From positions 34,451-98,450 of the forward strand of contig NW_014577852.1 in assembly GCF_000485595.1 (NCBI RefSeq): 64,000 bases of DNA, written 5' to 3'. Positions within the stretch are counted from its first letter, which is position 1, and every line of letters begins with the position of its first letter. Both the position numbers and the translations under genes were made by a program. The DNA comes from Priapulus caudatus (lineage: Eukaryota > Priapulida > Priapulimorpha > Priapulimorphida > Priapulidae). Of this stretch, positions 11,761 through 24,144 are shown piece after piece. Below the pieces are notes generated by a model. The model saw nothing but the letters and a program-made list of their open reading frames with translations, did not search any database and was not told the origin of the DNA.

Positions 11761-12876
11761 CAAGATAACATTTCAATATTTTGGAATCGATATGCGAAGG
11801 AATCGAACATCGGAGGCTACATATCGAGAAACGGATCGAATCGGAGCTTGTGTATCGTTACAGCCCTATATATATACAGGCGCGAAATTAGCCGCCGCGC
11901 CACCGGCATATGCACGCAAAATTATTTGAGACGTGAACATTGGCAAAACACCGGCCTCCGCAGCGCGTGGTTTCAGCCATGTTATCGCGATATCCAACAT
12001 TGTTTATTCTTAGCAAAATAGCCTAACATTCACTTGTTTTATCTGAATGGATATCAGTTGCCATAGCGTCACCTTATATTATCCTCCATTTTACAAATTT
12101 GAAATCAAGAATCAAGCATCGAACATGACTATTACTTTACATAAGTAGGGCTGGTGAAAAAATGCTGTAAAATCTGAATTTCGTGTCCTGAATAATGAGC
12201 TTCACGTTAAAAACACATCAGTTTTATTACCTGGAATCGTCAAACGCTTGGCTCGTACTCTTAACTCATGTCCTTGCTACATTGTGAGTCCTTCAACAGC
12301 CTGCACCTGTGAAGTGAACCTGCCAGCAGGTGATGCAATAGCCTTGTATATACCGATCTATTGGCTTATATGTGCAAGACAGACCATTTGATCTGTCTGT
12401 GAAGAAAGGCACTAGAGTTTGGTTATCAAATAGTAGAGATCAATTTTGTTCGTCTGTAATGGGTATATATGTGTGTTCAGAACTGGCTCGACACACACAC
12501 AGCCAGACCACAGGCCCAGCAGCCACAGCGATTTGGAACGTTTCAATAAAAAATAACAATGCGCAGAGCACAGCCCTCAAACTGATGTGTACTGTACGGG
12601 TATTCTTCTCAAAAACTCACCAGCACTGAATCAAACGTGGCCTCTCCCGCCACCGCGCATTGATAGCTTTGCTATACAGTAGTAGCAGTAATAAAGATAT
12701 AGCTGGTAACTTAATGACTTCGCTATATTAACTATCATGGATATGCGTCGAGTGCAATGCGCAGGGGTGGTGTGGCGGGAATGGTGGGGGAGGTGAGGGG
12801 AGGGTGGGCGAGGGGCGGGTCAGAGTGCTCTAAGTAGCAAAAGCAGTTCAGTCCTTTGTTAACCAGTCAACAAACT
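11761..12876. other. Non-coding stretch with dispersed repeats
   Basis: The segment 11880-11990 is a reverse-complement relative of 56590-56700 (shared GGCTGAAACCAC, GTGTTTTGCCAATGTT, CATATGCCGGTGG and CTAATTTCGCG), so it is a dispersed repeat. An imperfect inverted repeat lies at about 12643-12780 (TCCCGCCAC...GTGGCGGGA). No exon was recognised. Confidence 0.5.
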
Positions 12877-13395
12877 CCATGTTAACCTCCCTCTTGAGGG
12901 TCAGACCTTACATCCTTCGCACGTCAGCGGAAGAGATTTCTAACGGTCTTTCGATAGGAGTATAAAACTCGGTAGTCGCCTGAAAGCAAAAAAGTTTTGC
13001 AGTCGGGCCGTTAGACCATTTCCTCAGAAATGTCTGATATTGACTTTCCCCCCTGCCCTTTGACCTGTGACCTTCAATTCTTCGGCTGCTCGGTGCATGG
13101 GTTCCTCCCCCATCAATATATACATCAAATATAAGCGGATGGGTCGAGCCGTTGAGATTTGTGGCGCATTTCGAGTTCCTATATACTTAAGTTAGCGGAA
13201 AATAAGTCCCCTCCCATTGACACATCTTCTGAACTTTTGACCCTTGATCTCCAATTCGACACCACGAGTACTTTTTTCGAATCACCCCGCCCCCCCGACC
13301 GGTTCCGAATATCAGACCGTACGTCGCGGCGGTTGAAGACTTGTGCGCTTATCATCGAATAACAAGCTGCATCGTGACTTCGTCAGCTGAGCTAA
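12877..13395. repeat. Dispersed ~550-bp repeat, copy 2 (diverged)
   Basis: Same family as 7727-8275, ending in CTGCATCGTGACTTCGTCAG then CTGAGCTA, and more diverged than the other copies. The noisy duplicate of 5040-7700 begins immediately after it. Confidence 0.65.
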
Positions 13396-16137
13396 CAAGT
13401 ACCGGTAAATTAAACACCTAATATAGTTACTCCAAAGTCTTCAGTTTTTTCTACTCCTCTTTTGCCATACATTAGGAAGTAATTCTGTAATATCCTTCAA
13501 ATGTTTATCTGCACAGCACTAAGTTTACCGCCACGAACCGCGCCCGCTTCGTAGCGCGTTGCAATAGCGCACCTATATATTTTTGTTGTTTGCTTGGCGC
13601 GTGCGTGCACGCATGCGCGTGAGACAGACGTGATAATCTGTATTGCAGAGGAGCGATTGAACAGCATTTATGTAATTGTCGTCGCAGAGAGTATATTAAA
13701 CCAATACAACGTGTATAACTATACATCTCCTTGTTATTTACCAAATTCTCATTCTTGAACGTTCATTGCTAATGTGTGCGGTGACAGATCCACCGTCGTT
13801 CATGTGTCACCGCTTCTTACGAGTAGTGAGTGAGAAGTGAGAACCTGAAGTTACGTCATTAGAAGCCTCATAGGTCTATGTCACTAGTGGTACTGCCGGA
13901 AAACGTCCTGGTGACGGTTCCGCGTATACACTACCTTTTAACTATTGATATGTTTAGGTTAGCGGTTAGGGTTAAGTTTAGGGTTAGTTAGCGGTTAGGT
14001 TAGGGATGTAGGCGTAGCGACTCGCTCTACGAGCCCTCGGTTAGTGTAGTGTAGGCCCAGTACGGTCCGGCATATAATAGTTACCAGGGTAGGGTACTAT
14101 TTAATATTTTATTTCGTATATCACACTTTAAATACGTTAAATTTAGCGTAGCCTTACGTTCCTGTACCGAGGTACGTTCCTGGCAGTCCTGGGGGGACAT
14201 CGACCGCTCTCAGCGTCCCTGATTGTGTTTATGTCGGCTCCTGTTACAGTCCTATAGACGAAGTCCGAATAACCGAAGGGCCCGACTTAACGAAGTTATA
14301 TCTCGCATACGCAGTGCGCTCACGTCCGGAATCTCGCTAGCTCCAGCTACGCATCGACTTCCACGTTAGATGCCGTATTCCAACGGAATATGCGCACATC
14401 CACATGACACTTATAAATCATATGATGCCACATAAACCAATATATATGCCCTCACCCTCAACCCTAACCTTTGCAATATTCGGTCTATCGGACCTTCGGT
14501 CTATAGCCTATACTCTATAGACCTAGTCCTAGTTCTTAGTTAGTAATACTAAAGTAATACTAATAGTAGTTACCGGTTTATATCAGATTTTTTATAGGAA
14601 TATTTTGGGATAAATAAACAGTTCTAATTCGCATTCGATCGATTCGTTACGTTTTTACTATCATTTTACCTGTATATTGGTAATTACGATTTAAATAATA
14701 TTTGAGCCCAAACCTCGAGCACTAACCTAGAAAGTAAGAAACTTAACTAGGTTTCTGACGTGCTGCTCGGCGATCTATCTGACACTCCAACGGCGTTCGC
14801 CGGCGCCGCCGCGACGGCCGCATATTGCAAACGCGCTACCTATCGGTGTATATAGTGAATTATTCATTTGTATTTATATATGTACCAGCGAGTAATAATA
14901 GACAACTCCGGTGTCCGATTCATCTAACTCCGAGTATTAGCCGACAAGATCTTGCATTCCGCTGCTGGATGCGCCATTATTACATATATGGATAAAATCG
15001 TTTAATTATGTCTATATGTATTTACTACGACATTTTTCTGTCATGTGAGTGTATGCGATCACATTAGACCATGACAAATCTGTGGACTAATACCATGTGT
15101 CAGATATCTAAAATATGCACGTGCTATCTGTATTTGTATTGGCACGACTCAAGCCATATAGCGCATGATTTTCGATGACTACGCGTATTCAGAACATCTG
15201 CCTTGATTAACTCCTGCCTGGCTATCTACTTCTAAAAGTTTGCCTTAATTTAGAAATGATGGCGTCGCAACCAATTATTTATATTCAATTACTTGCCGAG
15301 CAACAACCAGACCAGTTGCTTTGCTCAGTGATCCAACCAGCATCAGTTCCATAATAGAACATAATCATACTTTCTATTATGACTCTTGATACAGTGCAAC
15401 CGTTGGCCAATGTGGCTGTAATAATATTGCCCCGCTGAATTATATTTGTAGCGCGCTAACAATTTGGGCTCAGCGTAAAGATACACCAAAACAGTGGCCT
15501 CTACGGCTTTGGCTCAGCGCCACGTTGGCCAACAGTGTTTTGCTCAACGTGCCGATCGTGGTAAGCACAAATGTTGGCTCAACTATTTTTCTAGCGGTCG
15601 CCAATGCTGGCCCATTGACCTTGCTCGCACGCCAATAAATGTTAGCTCAACATTAGACCCACAGTTCGTGCTCAAGTCAATCGTAGAAATAGGCCTGTAT
15701 CGTGCATCGCCAATCCTGCATGCACATTATGTAAAGTGAATTATGGTCTACAAAAAAGTCTATATAGGATTAATTAGATAAATCATGCGAGTGAATAAAA
15801 CCAACGTTTCTTTTTATTCACTCCTAGATACTATTATATATGTATAAATGTAGAATAATATTCCATTCTATAAGATGGTTATATTAACATTATTATGGTG
15901 TCATATAAACTGAGTCCGCATAAGCGAGCTTCGAAAACAATTAACGCCTCTTACTTTTGGCAAAATGGATATATACGCGATGTGTGTGTGTGTGTGTGTG
16001 TGTCTGCCCCCGTGCGTGCGTCGTGCCGGTCGCTGTCGTCGTGCTGCTGTGTGTTGTGTGTGTGGTTGTGTGTGGTGTGTGTGTTGTGTTGTGTTGTATG
16101 TGTGTGTGTGCAGATGCGTGCTGCGCGTGTATGCGTC

Positions 16138-16162
16138 NNNNNNNNNNNNNNNNNNNNNNNNN
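16138..16162. other. Assembly gap, 25 N
   Basis: Twenty-five unknown bases follow a (TG)n-rich tract at 15980-16137. The same 25-base size occurs in the second gap, so it is a placeholder and not a measured length. Confidence 0.99.
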
Positions 16163-16225
16163 GGGTTTCTAGCATTATGGATGTGCCATGAATTGACAAC
16201 ACTGTGACCATCATTGAGGCAGTTC

Positions 16226-16775
16226 AGGAATCCATGTTTAACCCTCCTCCTGAAGGTCAAAATGTTATCAGACACTTACTATTCGCACGTCAGTGGAAAA
16301 GCACATTTCATGGTCCTTTCAATAAAGTGATAAAAAATGGTAGGTCAGCGCTGAAACAAAAAATTTGTCACTCTGTCCATTAGACCATGTCCTAAGAAAT
16401 GTCTGATATCTGACCTTTCCCCCACTGCCTTTGACCTCCAATTTCGCACTGGTGATGGTTTCCTGCCCATCACACTATACACCGAATTATAAGAGCATAG
16501 GGTGAGCCGTTCAGATTTGTGCCGCAATTCCGTATTTTCTCCTATACCTTAAGTTAAGGGGAAAATTATTCCCCCTCCGTTTACACATCTTGACCTTTGA
16601 CCCTTGACCCCAAATTTGTCATCCTGAGTCCTTTCATGATCCCCCCCCCCCAACGTCTCGAATATCGTGACCGTACGTCAAGCGGTTAAGATTTGTGCCC
16701 AACTGTTGACGGTCGGACGGACGGACGGACAATCATGCGATTCTACAAGCTCGCCTCTGCTTCGTCAGATGAGCT
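16226..16775. repeat. Dispersed ~550-bp repeat, copy 3
   Basis: Nearly identical to 7727-8275 because it lies in the second copy of the duplicated block. Confidence 0.75.
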
Positions 16776-17111
16776 AATAATTAATGTACTCTGATACCTC
16801 AACGAGATACACTGGAATGCGAGAAGTGTTTAGGTAAATTAGGGTGATTTTGCCAAAAGTTACCCGACAGTTGAGAATCTGCAAAACTGTTCACTGTTAG
16901 CAAGGCATTTAAAGTCCTAAGCCACTTCTGTCTGAAAACATTCTACGCAAACATTTATGGACTGATTAGCATATTCATTAGCCCTATTTAATCGTTTTAG
17001 AACTGCGTGACGCATGATCCTATGGTTAGCTCTCGCATGAATCTGCAAGCTCTCACTCGAATGATCAATACATAAAACAAAAGCTGCTGAAAAAACACAT
17101 GAGAAACGTAC

Positions 17112-17555
17112 CTGTCTCGGGACACATTGTATCCAGTTTGTCAACCAAACCCTGACCCTGAATGTCTGTCCAGAATAGGGACCCCCCGATTCTCTGTAGT
17201 ATTGCTGAATTTTTGGTGTGCGTCTTCTCGCAATCCAGGACAAGCTTACTGTAACATTGAGAATAAGCAAGAAATATATGTGTACATTTTATAGAAAATA
17301 GAGCCTTTGAGAGTATGTCTCTTTATCAGGCTGTATATCCTGTATTCTGTTATTTAAGCACATTTGGAAGGGCAGTGGTATCAGATAATTCTATGCGTTT
17401 CATAATCTCTTTGGCTACTGTTGTGTGCATACTCTGAAAGGGGAGCGGTATGAGATCCTTATCACTGAAGAGTCGGTGTAGAAAGTCTTGCACCACCATC
17501 CAAATCGCTCGGCCCTCCCATGTTTAGCAGCATTATGCCAGTCTTGACTTTTGGC
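17112..17555 (-). pseudogene. FECH: Ferrochelatase N-terminal exons, noisy copy
   Basis: Copies of the two exons at 8614-9072, here at 17555-17433 and 17248-17112. Compared with the clean copy, the first exon has an extra base in the DGVQDF region and lost a base before the donor. The second has lost bases in the LAPWIA and GGGSPIKYW regions, which breaks the frame. By position relative to the central exons (10077-9236), this copy, not the clean one, is in the correct order for transcription. I interpret the frameshifts as sequencing error in the right location, though a true pseudogene cannot be excluded. Confidence 0.75.
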
Positions 17556-18389
17556 CTGGTACACAAAATTCTATTTACCAATTCCAATTCACTCAGCCGT
17601 AAAAAGCTGGCTCAATAAGTGTTACTTCTCTAGCTTGCTGTAGTGCTTACTGTCTCGGGGAGGCGTGTAGGTCGCGAATGTCAGAATTTCGACAGTCTTT
17701 CTGTGATTTCGCGTGACACAGCTCGGTACGAACAGATTACTCGTTACAGTTTTTTATAACAAGTAAGAACACTGTTCACGTTCCAAATGTCTGCCCTCTG
17801 TGTCCCCACTAAAATTGCGGACTGTTCGCTGGCAGCTATGGATTCGTGCGCTGGCCTATGCATTCGGCGCACGATCCATAGCTGCCAGCGCTGCATACTG
17901 TCGTAGGACGTTCCCGCGGTCGCCGTGCGCCTTGCCGCGGAACTGCCGCGCAAGATCGCGCAGCACTTCGGATTAACACCCTTTCGCAACGCTTCTCTAG
18001 TATCCCGTCTCATCTGGATATTTTTCCCCGTATTTCCAATAGATGGCGGCACTACGCTATATACTGTGGAGTGTTACCAGAGCATATAAATCACTGGTGA
18101 GTAATGGTGATTTATTATGCTCTGGGGTTACTCACCAATATTACTCAGCGACTGTGCAGTGTATATAACTATATTATACCCTCTAGAGCTCTCTAGTCTA
18201 TTCACCATTTAGTTATCATGGCCAATTTCTAATAATTTATTATTGCAAATAATAAAAATGCGTGCGTGCGTGCGTGCGCGCGCGCGTGCAGGCGTCCGTG
18301 CGTGTGTGGTGGGGGCGTGTGTAGACAAATGCTTAGAAATAGATAGGGATAACTATCATGATGTTGGTACGGTCTATATTATCTTTTAG

Positions 18390-19604
18390 GAAGGCCCAGT
18401 TTCAGAAATTCACGCAGTTCTGCAGGTTGGGATGTCAACGACATAGCTGGAAACGAGTTGGATACAAATTGGAATGTGGAAAAAGTCACAGATAGCTATA
18501 TGAAGGCAACTAATGTGGATACTGGCGTCGTGCGAGATCCAGAGACCAGTGGCAGTAATGGTATTGAGGTGGGACGAGCATATCATAACCAATATAATAG
18601 CAATTTATTAATGGGTTTACGCTATTAACTTTTAGTTAAAAAGTCGACGAATTGATCAACTCCTCAACATCCTATCAACTTAATTTTCTATCAGATGTTT
18701 AGCGCATTTACATTATCGAACGCGAGTCAGCAAACGTTTCAACATTTCACACGCAGTGCGCGCCCGGTGTATCAAGTGTGCCGCCGATAGCAGAAACGCG
18801 CGTGCAAATAATCTTCCCCTGGGTGGAGGGACACACCTCCGTATTGCTATTATCTGAGTGGCTGCATGGCAAAAAGTTGATCAACTCGCTAACCAAAAGT
18901 TGAGAAACTGACATCAACTGGTTGAGCGCACAAATTTTACGTTTACACTGCCGACATTTGGTCGAAAAGTGGGAAAGTTGATCGACTCGTCAACTTTACA
19001 ACTAAAAGTTGATAGTATAGCTAGCTTTATATAGTGGAGGGAAGGGCAGAGGGACGGTTGCGGCCTCGGGCCTTGGTGCTTAATCGGTGACCCACACCAA
19101 CCACATAACTTTGCTCACCAGGCAAAATGAGTTATATACGACCCTGGTAATTCACTTATATAGATGGAAAGATCCTGTTGGCCCGTTTTCTTTCACTGTA
19201 TAATAATGCCAAAAGAGAAGCTGTCTGATATGTACCCCCAAGAGAGGAGCTATTTAACCCTATATGCTATTTACTTTGAACTTCTGAACTTCTGCAATAT
19301 CTGAGAAAAGTCCCGAATAAAACGCAATAATACGGGGCGTCACACCTCAGTCTCCGGAATGAGAAAGCACTGTATAACAACCACCGACCCCAATTATCTG
19401 TAATGCTTTGCGCCGCGGGAGCAAGGAGCAAAGGGAAATATTGCACCAGAAACCATGCACAGGCATGGGTGGCTACAAGTAAGCCACTAATAACTAATAA
19501 CTGTAACTATATAATAACTTTCAGAACAAGAGACCGCTAGATGGCATATATATATATATACTGCCTGAGCGGACCTTACGTTCAAAGAAAGAGAGATAGG
19601 GAGA

Positions 19605-19649
<45 letters not shown>

Positions 19650-19653
19650 GGGG

Positions 19654-19695
<42 letters not shown>

Positions 19696-19736
19696 AGAGA
19701 GATAGAAAGAGAGAGATAAGGGAGAGAGACACAGAG

Positions 19737-19777
<41 letters not shown>

Positions 19778-20035
19778 AAGAGACGATGAGAGAGAGCGAG
19801 GAGAGAGAGAGAGAGAGAGAGAGAGATTAGTGAGTGAGTGAGAGAGAGAAAGAAAGAGAGAAAGAGAGGAAAGAGAGAAAGAGAGAGAATAGAGAGAACG
19901 AGAGAAGAGAGAGAAAGAGAGAGAGAGAGAGAGAGGAGAGAGATGAGAGAGAGAAGAGCAGAAGAGAGAGTAGGGAGATAGGGAGATAGGGAGAGAGAGA
20001 GAGAGAGATATAAGGGAGATAGGGAGAGATAATGA

Positions 20036-20127
<92 letters not shown>

Positions 20128-21110
20128 GAGAGAGATTAGCCCGCGGATTGTGCGACGCATCTGATGTATATATTAAATTAAAAGTGTCTCTAGCATTTCT
20201 CTGCCTGGAGGTATTTTGGTAGTAGTTTCGCGAGCACGAAGAACGTGTCTAGCCTTCCCAACTGTTGCTTCATGACTCTCCGCCCCAGTCGAATTTACAA
20301 TGGATGGTTTCATTGGTTTGGTGGATCAAAACATGGCGACAGTTCCTTCAGTCGAGGTAGAGAGCAATTTAGCAGCGTTAACGTCGAACAACCCCTCTAA
20401 CAAATACACAGTGCCTACGAGAAGATCCCGGTTGGTCTACTTCCATTTTATCAACTTACCGTTTGTCTATTTCCCTTTAGTCTAATCTCAGAATGGTTGT
20501 TAGTAATATATATACACATCCATACTTATCTGGATTTTCTGGGCTGTCTGTAGATAGTGAAAGGACCCGCGGATGGACGAAAAGCAGAGTCACGCATGTT
20601 TGAGATTGGATTGCTTTGCGTTGTTGCAACTGTCATTGGTGTGATAACCCTCTGCTGTCTCATCAAGGCCGGATGTATGTCGTGTCTCACAGACTGCCTC
20701 AAGGTTGTTAACATAACTACATATTAGTGTACTCACTTTTTATTTTGCTTGAAATTTGTGGTATGCCAATGGCCATGGCATTATAACAATGGGCGGGTGG
20801 GCCAGCTATAGTATAGAAAATGGGTGTTCTGTAAAAAGACTAAACCAATTTTCATCTCATCAATGACATTCATAAATCAGACAATATCAATGAGTCCGAA
20901 TCAAATAAATGTTTTAAAAGGATATCAGTGTACCTACTACGACAACTGTTCAAGACCAAGTGTTTTTAACTCCCTTAGGGCCAAGCAAAGAAGAATGCTG
21001 GCAAGTATGTTCCGGGCGTCGTAACTCGGGCAGACGGCACAGTAGAGTATGTGGAGCCTACAGCTGAAGAGATGGACGCCCTGATGAATGCTGTCCAAAC
21101 GCTTAGATAA
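18390..21110 (+). CDS. Small single-pass membrane protein, unrecognised (N-terminus missing)
   Basis: Four + strand exons chain in phase: 18390-18554 (GWDVNDIAGNELDTNWNVEK region, ending phase 1), 20289-20356 (EFTMDGFIGLVDQNMATVPS), 20554-20703 and 20979-21110 (to TAA). The third exon encodes a hydrophobic helix, MFEIGLLCVVATVIGVITLC, followed by CLIKAGCMSCLTDCLK, a juxtamembrane cysteine cluster of the kind often palmitoylated. The tail is GKYVPGVVTRADGTVEYVEP and AEEMDALMNAVQTLR. The acidic, Asn-rich segment before the helix is presumably extracellular or lumenal. Either an upstream signal-peptide exon is missing or translation starts at the ATG 20300, which follows an in-frame stop in unspliced sequence (112 residues). 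I do not recognise the family. Confidence 0.65.
18627..19010. mobile_element. MITE-like element with ~35-bp terminal inverted repeats
   Basis: The left end (AACTTTTAGTTAAAAAGTCG then ACGAATTGATCAACT) is matched on the opposite strand at the right end (AACTTTTAGTTGTAAAGTTG then ACGAGTCGATCAACT). The 384-bp unit has no coding frame. It lies in the first intron of the membrane-protein gene. I could not settle a target-site duplication. Confidence 0.7.
19590..20135. repeat. Long (GA)n tract
   Basis: About 545 bp of nearly pure purine on the + strand, mostly GAGAGA with GGGA, AAGA and GATAG interruptions. It lies in the intron just upstream of the exon at 20289. Long open frames of Ser/Leu across it are artefacts of the repeat. 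Confidence 0.95.
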
Positions 21111-22391
21111 CTCATCGAGTCGTGAACTCTCAGATGCTATTATGTGTGCAACGCGTGGACTCTGTATGATAGATGCATATCATTATTGACCATGCATATA
21201 TAAGCTCAGGCTACACCGGCGTGCAGGTGTACTATAACGCTTGTTTGGCTGATTTGAATTATTTGCGTTATTGATTATTTTGCATTAGACGTACCTCAAT
21301 CTTGAGATTGAGTACAGTATTACATACGTCCATGGGGATGCAAATGTTTGCATGATTAATGCTCGCTACATGATTTTTATCGTCGGCATGCAACTATACT
21401 GATTTTGTTTGTCACGTTCCGAAAAACTTTTACAATGTACAGAAATTTTCGCAATACATCGCAGATTTAGAGTTATGCGTTATTTTATGTTATAGGCTAA
21501 ATGGTCATAATTTTTCTATTCTTGATTACATTTATAGTTATTGACCTTTTATATATACAAATAAAAGCGAGCACACGCGCGCGCAGACAAGCAAGTGTAC
21601 ACATTGTTGACATTATGAGAAATACTTCAATGCAATAAGGCCAGGCAACATCAGCGCAACACTCTTCAGCTGCACCCAGCAGCTTCACTCTGCATTGTTA
21701 GGAAATGGTGGCGATAGTTTTGTCTGGAAAAATTCAGAATACATCAAATAATAAACTTTCCTTTATTACCAGAACACTACTTGTTTTCGTCGTGTTTGCA
21801 CGGCTCCCAAGCATCCGTGTATGTACAATAACATTGCTGGTTGCAAACCTAAACACAACAACAAACATTGCATGTGGCAACGAATGTCATTGCGTCATCT
21901 CAACTCAATCACTGTGGAGAGAAGAAACATTCGGCGACTATCCGCCACTAATATTATCGCGTAACATTCGGACAAAGCGTGGTCCTGTTAAACACCCATG
22001 TAAGGTGTAAAAAACGGCAGCAAAACCAAAAAAGTACTGTAAAGAAACAAACGCCTTGGCCCTATGCGCCACCAGGTGCGAAGTGGATAGGTAACAGGTA
22101 ACAGGTAACAAGTAAATCAACAAAGATGACACTTGGATCTGTTAATTACCTATATGATACACTAACATTATAAGAGGTCAGATGGCTAATAAATTAAACC
22201 AACAGCTATTCTATGAAGTTTATGCGGTTCTCCCCGTTTTATTGGGGTAGGCCGGAACCATGAAAATATCCCGATTAAGCAATGAGCACAATATGCGTAA
22301 AGTTTTTTTTTCAACGCGTTTTCATTTAAGCACCAGTTTGCCCGATGCCAAAAAAAGCGGGGACCACTGTACGTGCATTGCATTACACTGC

Positions 22392-22460
<69 letters not shown>

Positions 22461-23023
22461 CACACATACACGCCACACACACACGCACGCACGCACGCCA
22501 CGCACGCACGCCAGCGGCACGTACAAGCCGCAATCAACATATACATAACCATTAGAAACTCATTAAATTACATTTACATTACATTCACATTACATTACAT
22601 TACATTACATTACAATACATTACATTACATTACATTACATTACATTGCATTTGTAAAGATTTGAGGTTTTACGGTATTGTCTTTATGCCTGTACACGTCT
22701 GGGGGAAATACATATCTAACACCATGCAACTGTATGTGCAGGACGCTCGACGCAACATCGGAGCATCTATTATTCACCATGATGATTGCTGATGTGGAGG
22801 TTGTCAGCTTCAGCTAAACACGCGTGGTATAGCTTCGGATAGCTTCTTTGAGGCGTTCTGGAGCTTCCCCATGACGTAAGCATTTGCATACGTCACGCGC
22901 CATCTCGCTCTGTAGTCTGCTCTCCCAGTGGCTGTGATGAGGAGCGTCACAGCTCAGGTGCGGCCAGGCGGCCTATCCTCTCAAGGAACTTTGGCGGGGT
23001 CGTCACTGAGAATTATTGCACCA

Positions 23024-23274
23024 GGGAGAAATAATCATTTTTCCAGAAATAGCCGAACGATTCCGAATCGTACCAAGTCAGAAGGATTCGTTTCGTTTTT
23101 TTATATAAAAAAAAAATTCTGTGTAGGGTTAGGGTTAGAGTTAGGGTTAGGGTTAGGGTTAGGGTTAGGGTTAGGGTTAGAGTTAGGGTTAGGGTTAGGG
23201 TTAGGGTTAGCGCTAGGGTTCACATGTATACAATACATGTGTACACATGTGTGAAAAATGAGTATTTCTCTCCC
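23024..23274. repeat. TTAGGG-type array between inverted repeats
   Basis: The array at 23124-23219 holds about 16 TTAGGG units with a few TTAGAG variants. It is flanked by GGGAGAAATAATCATTTTT (23024-23042) and its near reverse complement GAAAAATGAGTATTTCTCTC (23253-23272). TCGTCACTGAGAA also occurs as a direct repeat outside both arms (23000 and 23285). It repeats the design of the 5533-5876 element with unrelated arm sequence. Confidence 0.75.
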
Positions 23275-24108
23275 GTGCACGATTCGTCACTGAGAAGCTC
23301 CGTCACGTGACCTGTGTGCATGGTCATAGCAAATATATAAGCATGGCATGTGGCAGTCTCCCGCTAGAGTCATATCAACTGAGATTGGATTATGATCACC
23401 GGCAACACGAACTACAGGGGGTACTGATTTTGCGATGCAATGTGTTATTGCCTCGGTTTAGCATTGCGCTCAGTTTGTTAACCTTTTGTATAAAGGTTGT
23501 AACTTGGCTGGAGTGTAAAGTAAACGGCTACTTAGCCTAGTACTGCATCATTCCCTTTCGCTTTTTCTGCATGCCTGTGACATTCGTGGTTAGTCATAAC
23601 CCGACGCGTTATATGACCCCTGTGGGACGATCACGACCCGATCTGGCCACCACCTACATGGGAAAAACGTTACACATCTATATCAATATTATCAAGAGAT
23701 ATTATGGCACTCCTGATTATGTGACATTACAATAACAATGTGTTACCTCAATATATACCTGCATATAATTATACATGAACGCGTGTATTGTATAGCACCG
23801 GATTCATCTGAAAGAAAGGACACTCTATAAATCATATAACCCTGCCATTTAGTAGATTTAATGGACAACTTTACTCTGTGGACTTACATTACGTACACAC
23901 TCACTCTTCTCCAATCCTACTGGGGACGCCGACGGTCAGTTCTCACGACCGACCAGATAAAAAAACGAGGCAACCGGAAGACAAAGTTTTTAACACGTTT
24001 TATTGCTGACAAGTTTTCACAAGTTTGTAAATAACTGTGTAAGTAATCGGCTCTTTCCCGACGCCAGCCCAATACGCATCCTAATTATAAAGTACTATAT
24101 AATATATA

Positions 24109-24144
24109 AAGTGAATAATAATAGATCTATTATTATTCACTCCT
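24109..24144. repeat. AGGAGTGAATAATAATAG-type hairpin
   Basis: GTGAATAATAATAGAT is followed by its reverse complement ATCTATTATTATTCAC (sharing the central GATC) and then TCCTGAT. The right arm read on the - strand starts ATCAGGAGTGAATAATAATA, an exact consensus end. Confidence 0.8.

Larger units (their letters stand above)
13420..17660. repeat. Large duplicated block, noisy copy (pairs with 5040-9178)
   Basis: Collinear with 5040-9178 but peppered with one- and two-base insertions and deletions up to about 15935, just before the N gap. Landmarks such as the TTAGGG array (about 13965-14005) and several hairpins are recognisable but broken. This error pattern, strongest next to the gap, is what unpolished long-read gap filling produces. 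True decay of an old duplicate is the alternative. Confidence 0.8.

Noticed and set aside
19582-20160. 192-codon - strand frame of Ser/Leu
   Set aside because: Translation of the (GA)n tract. No protein-like composition outside the repeat.
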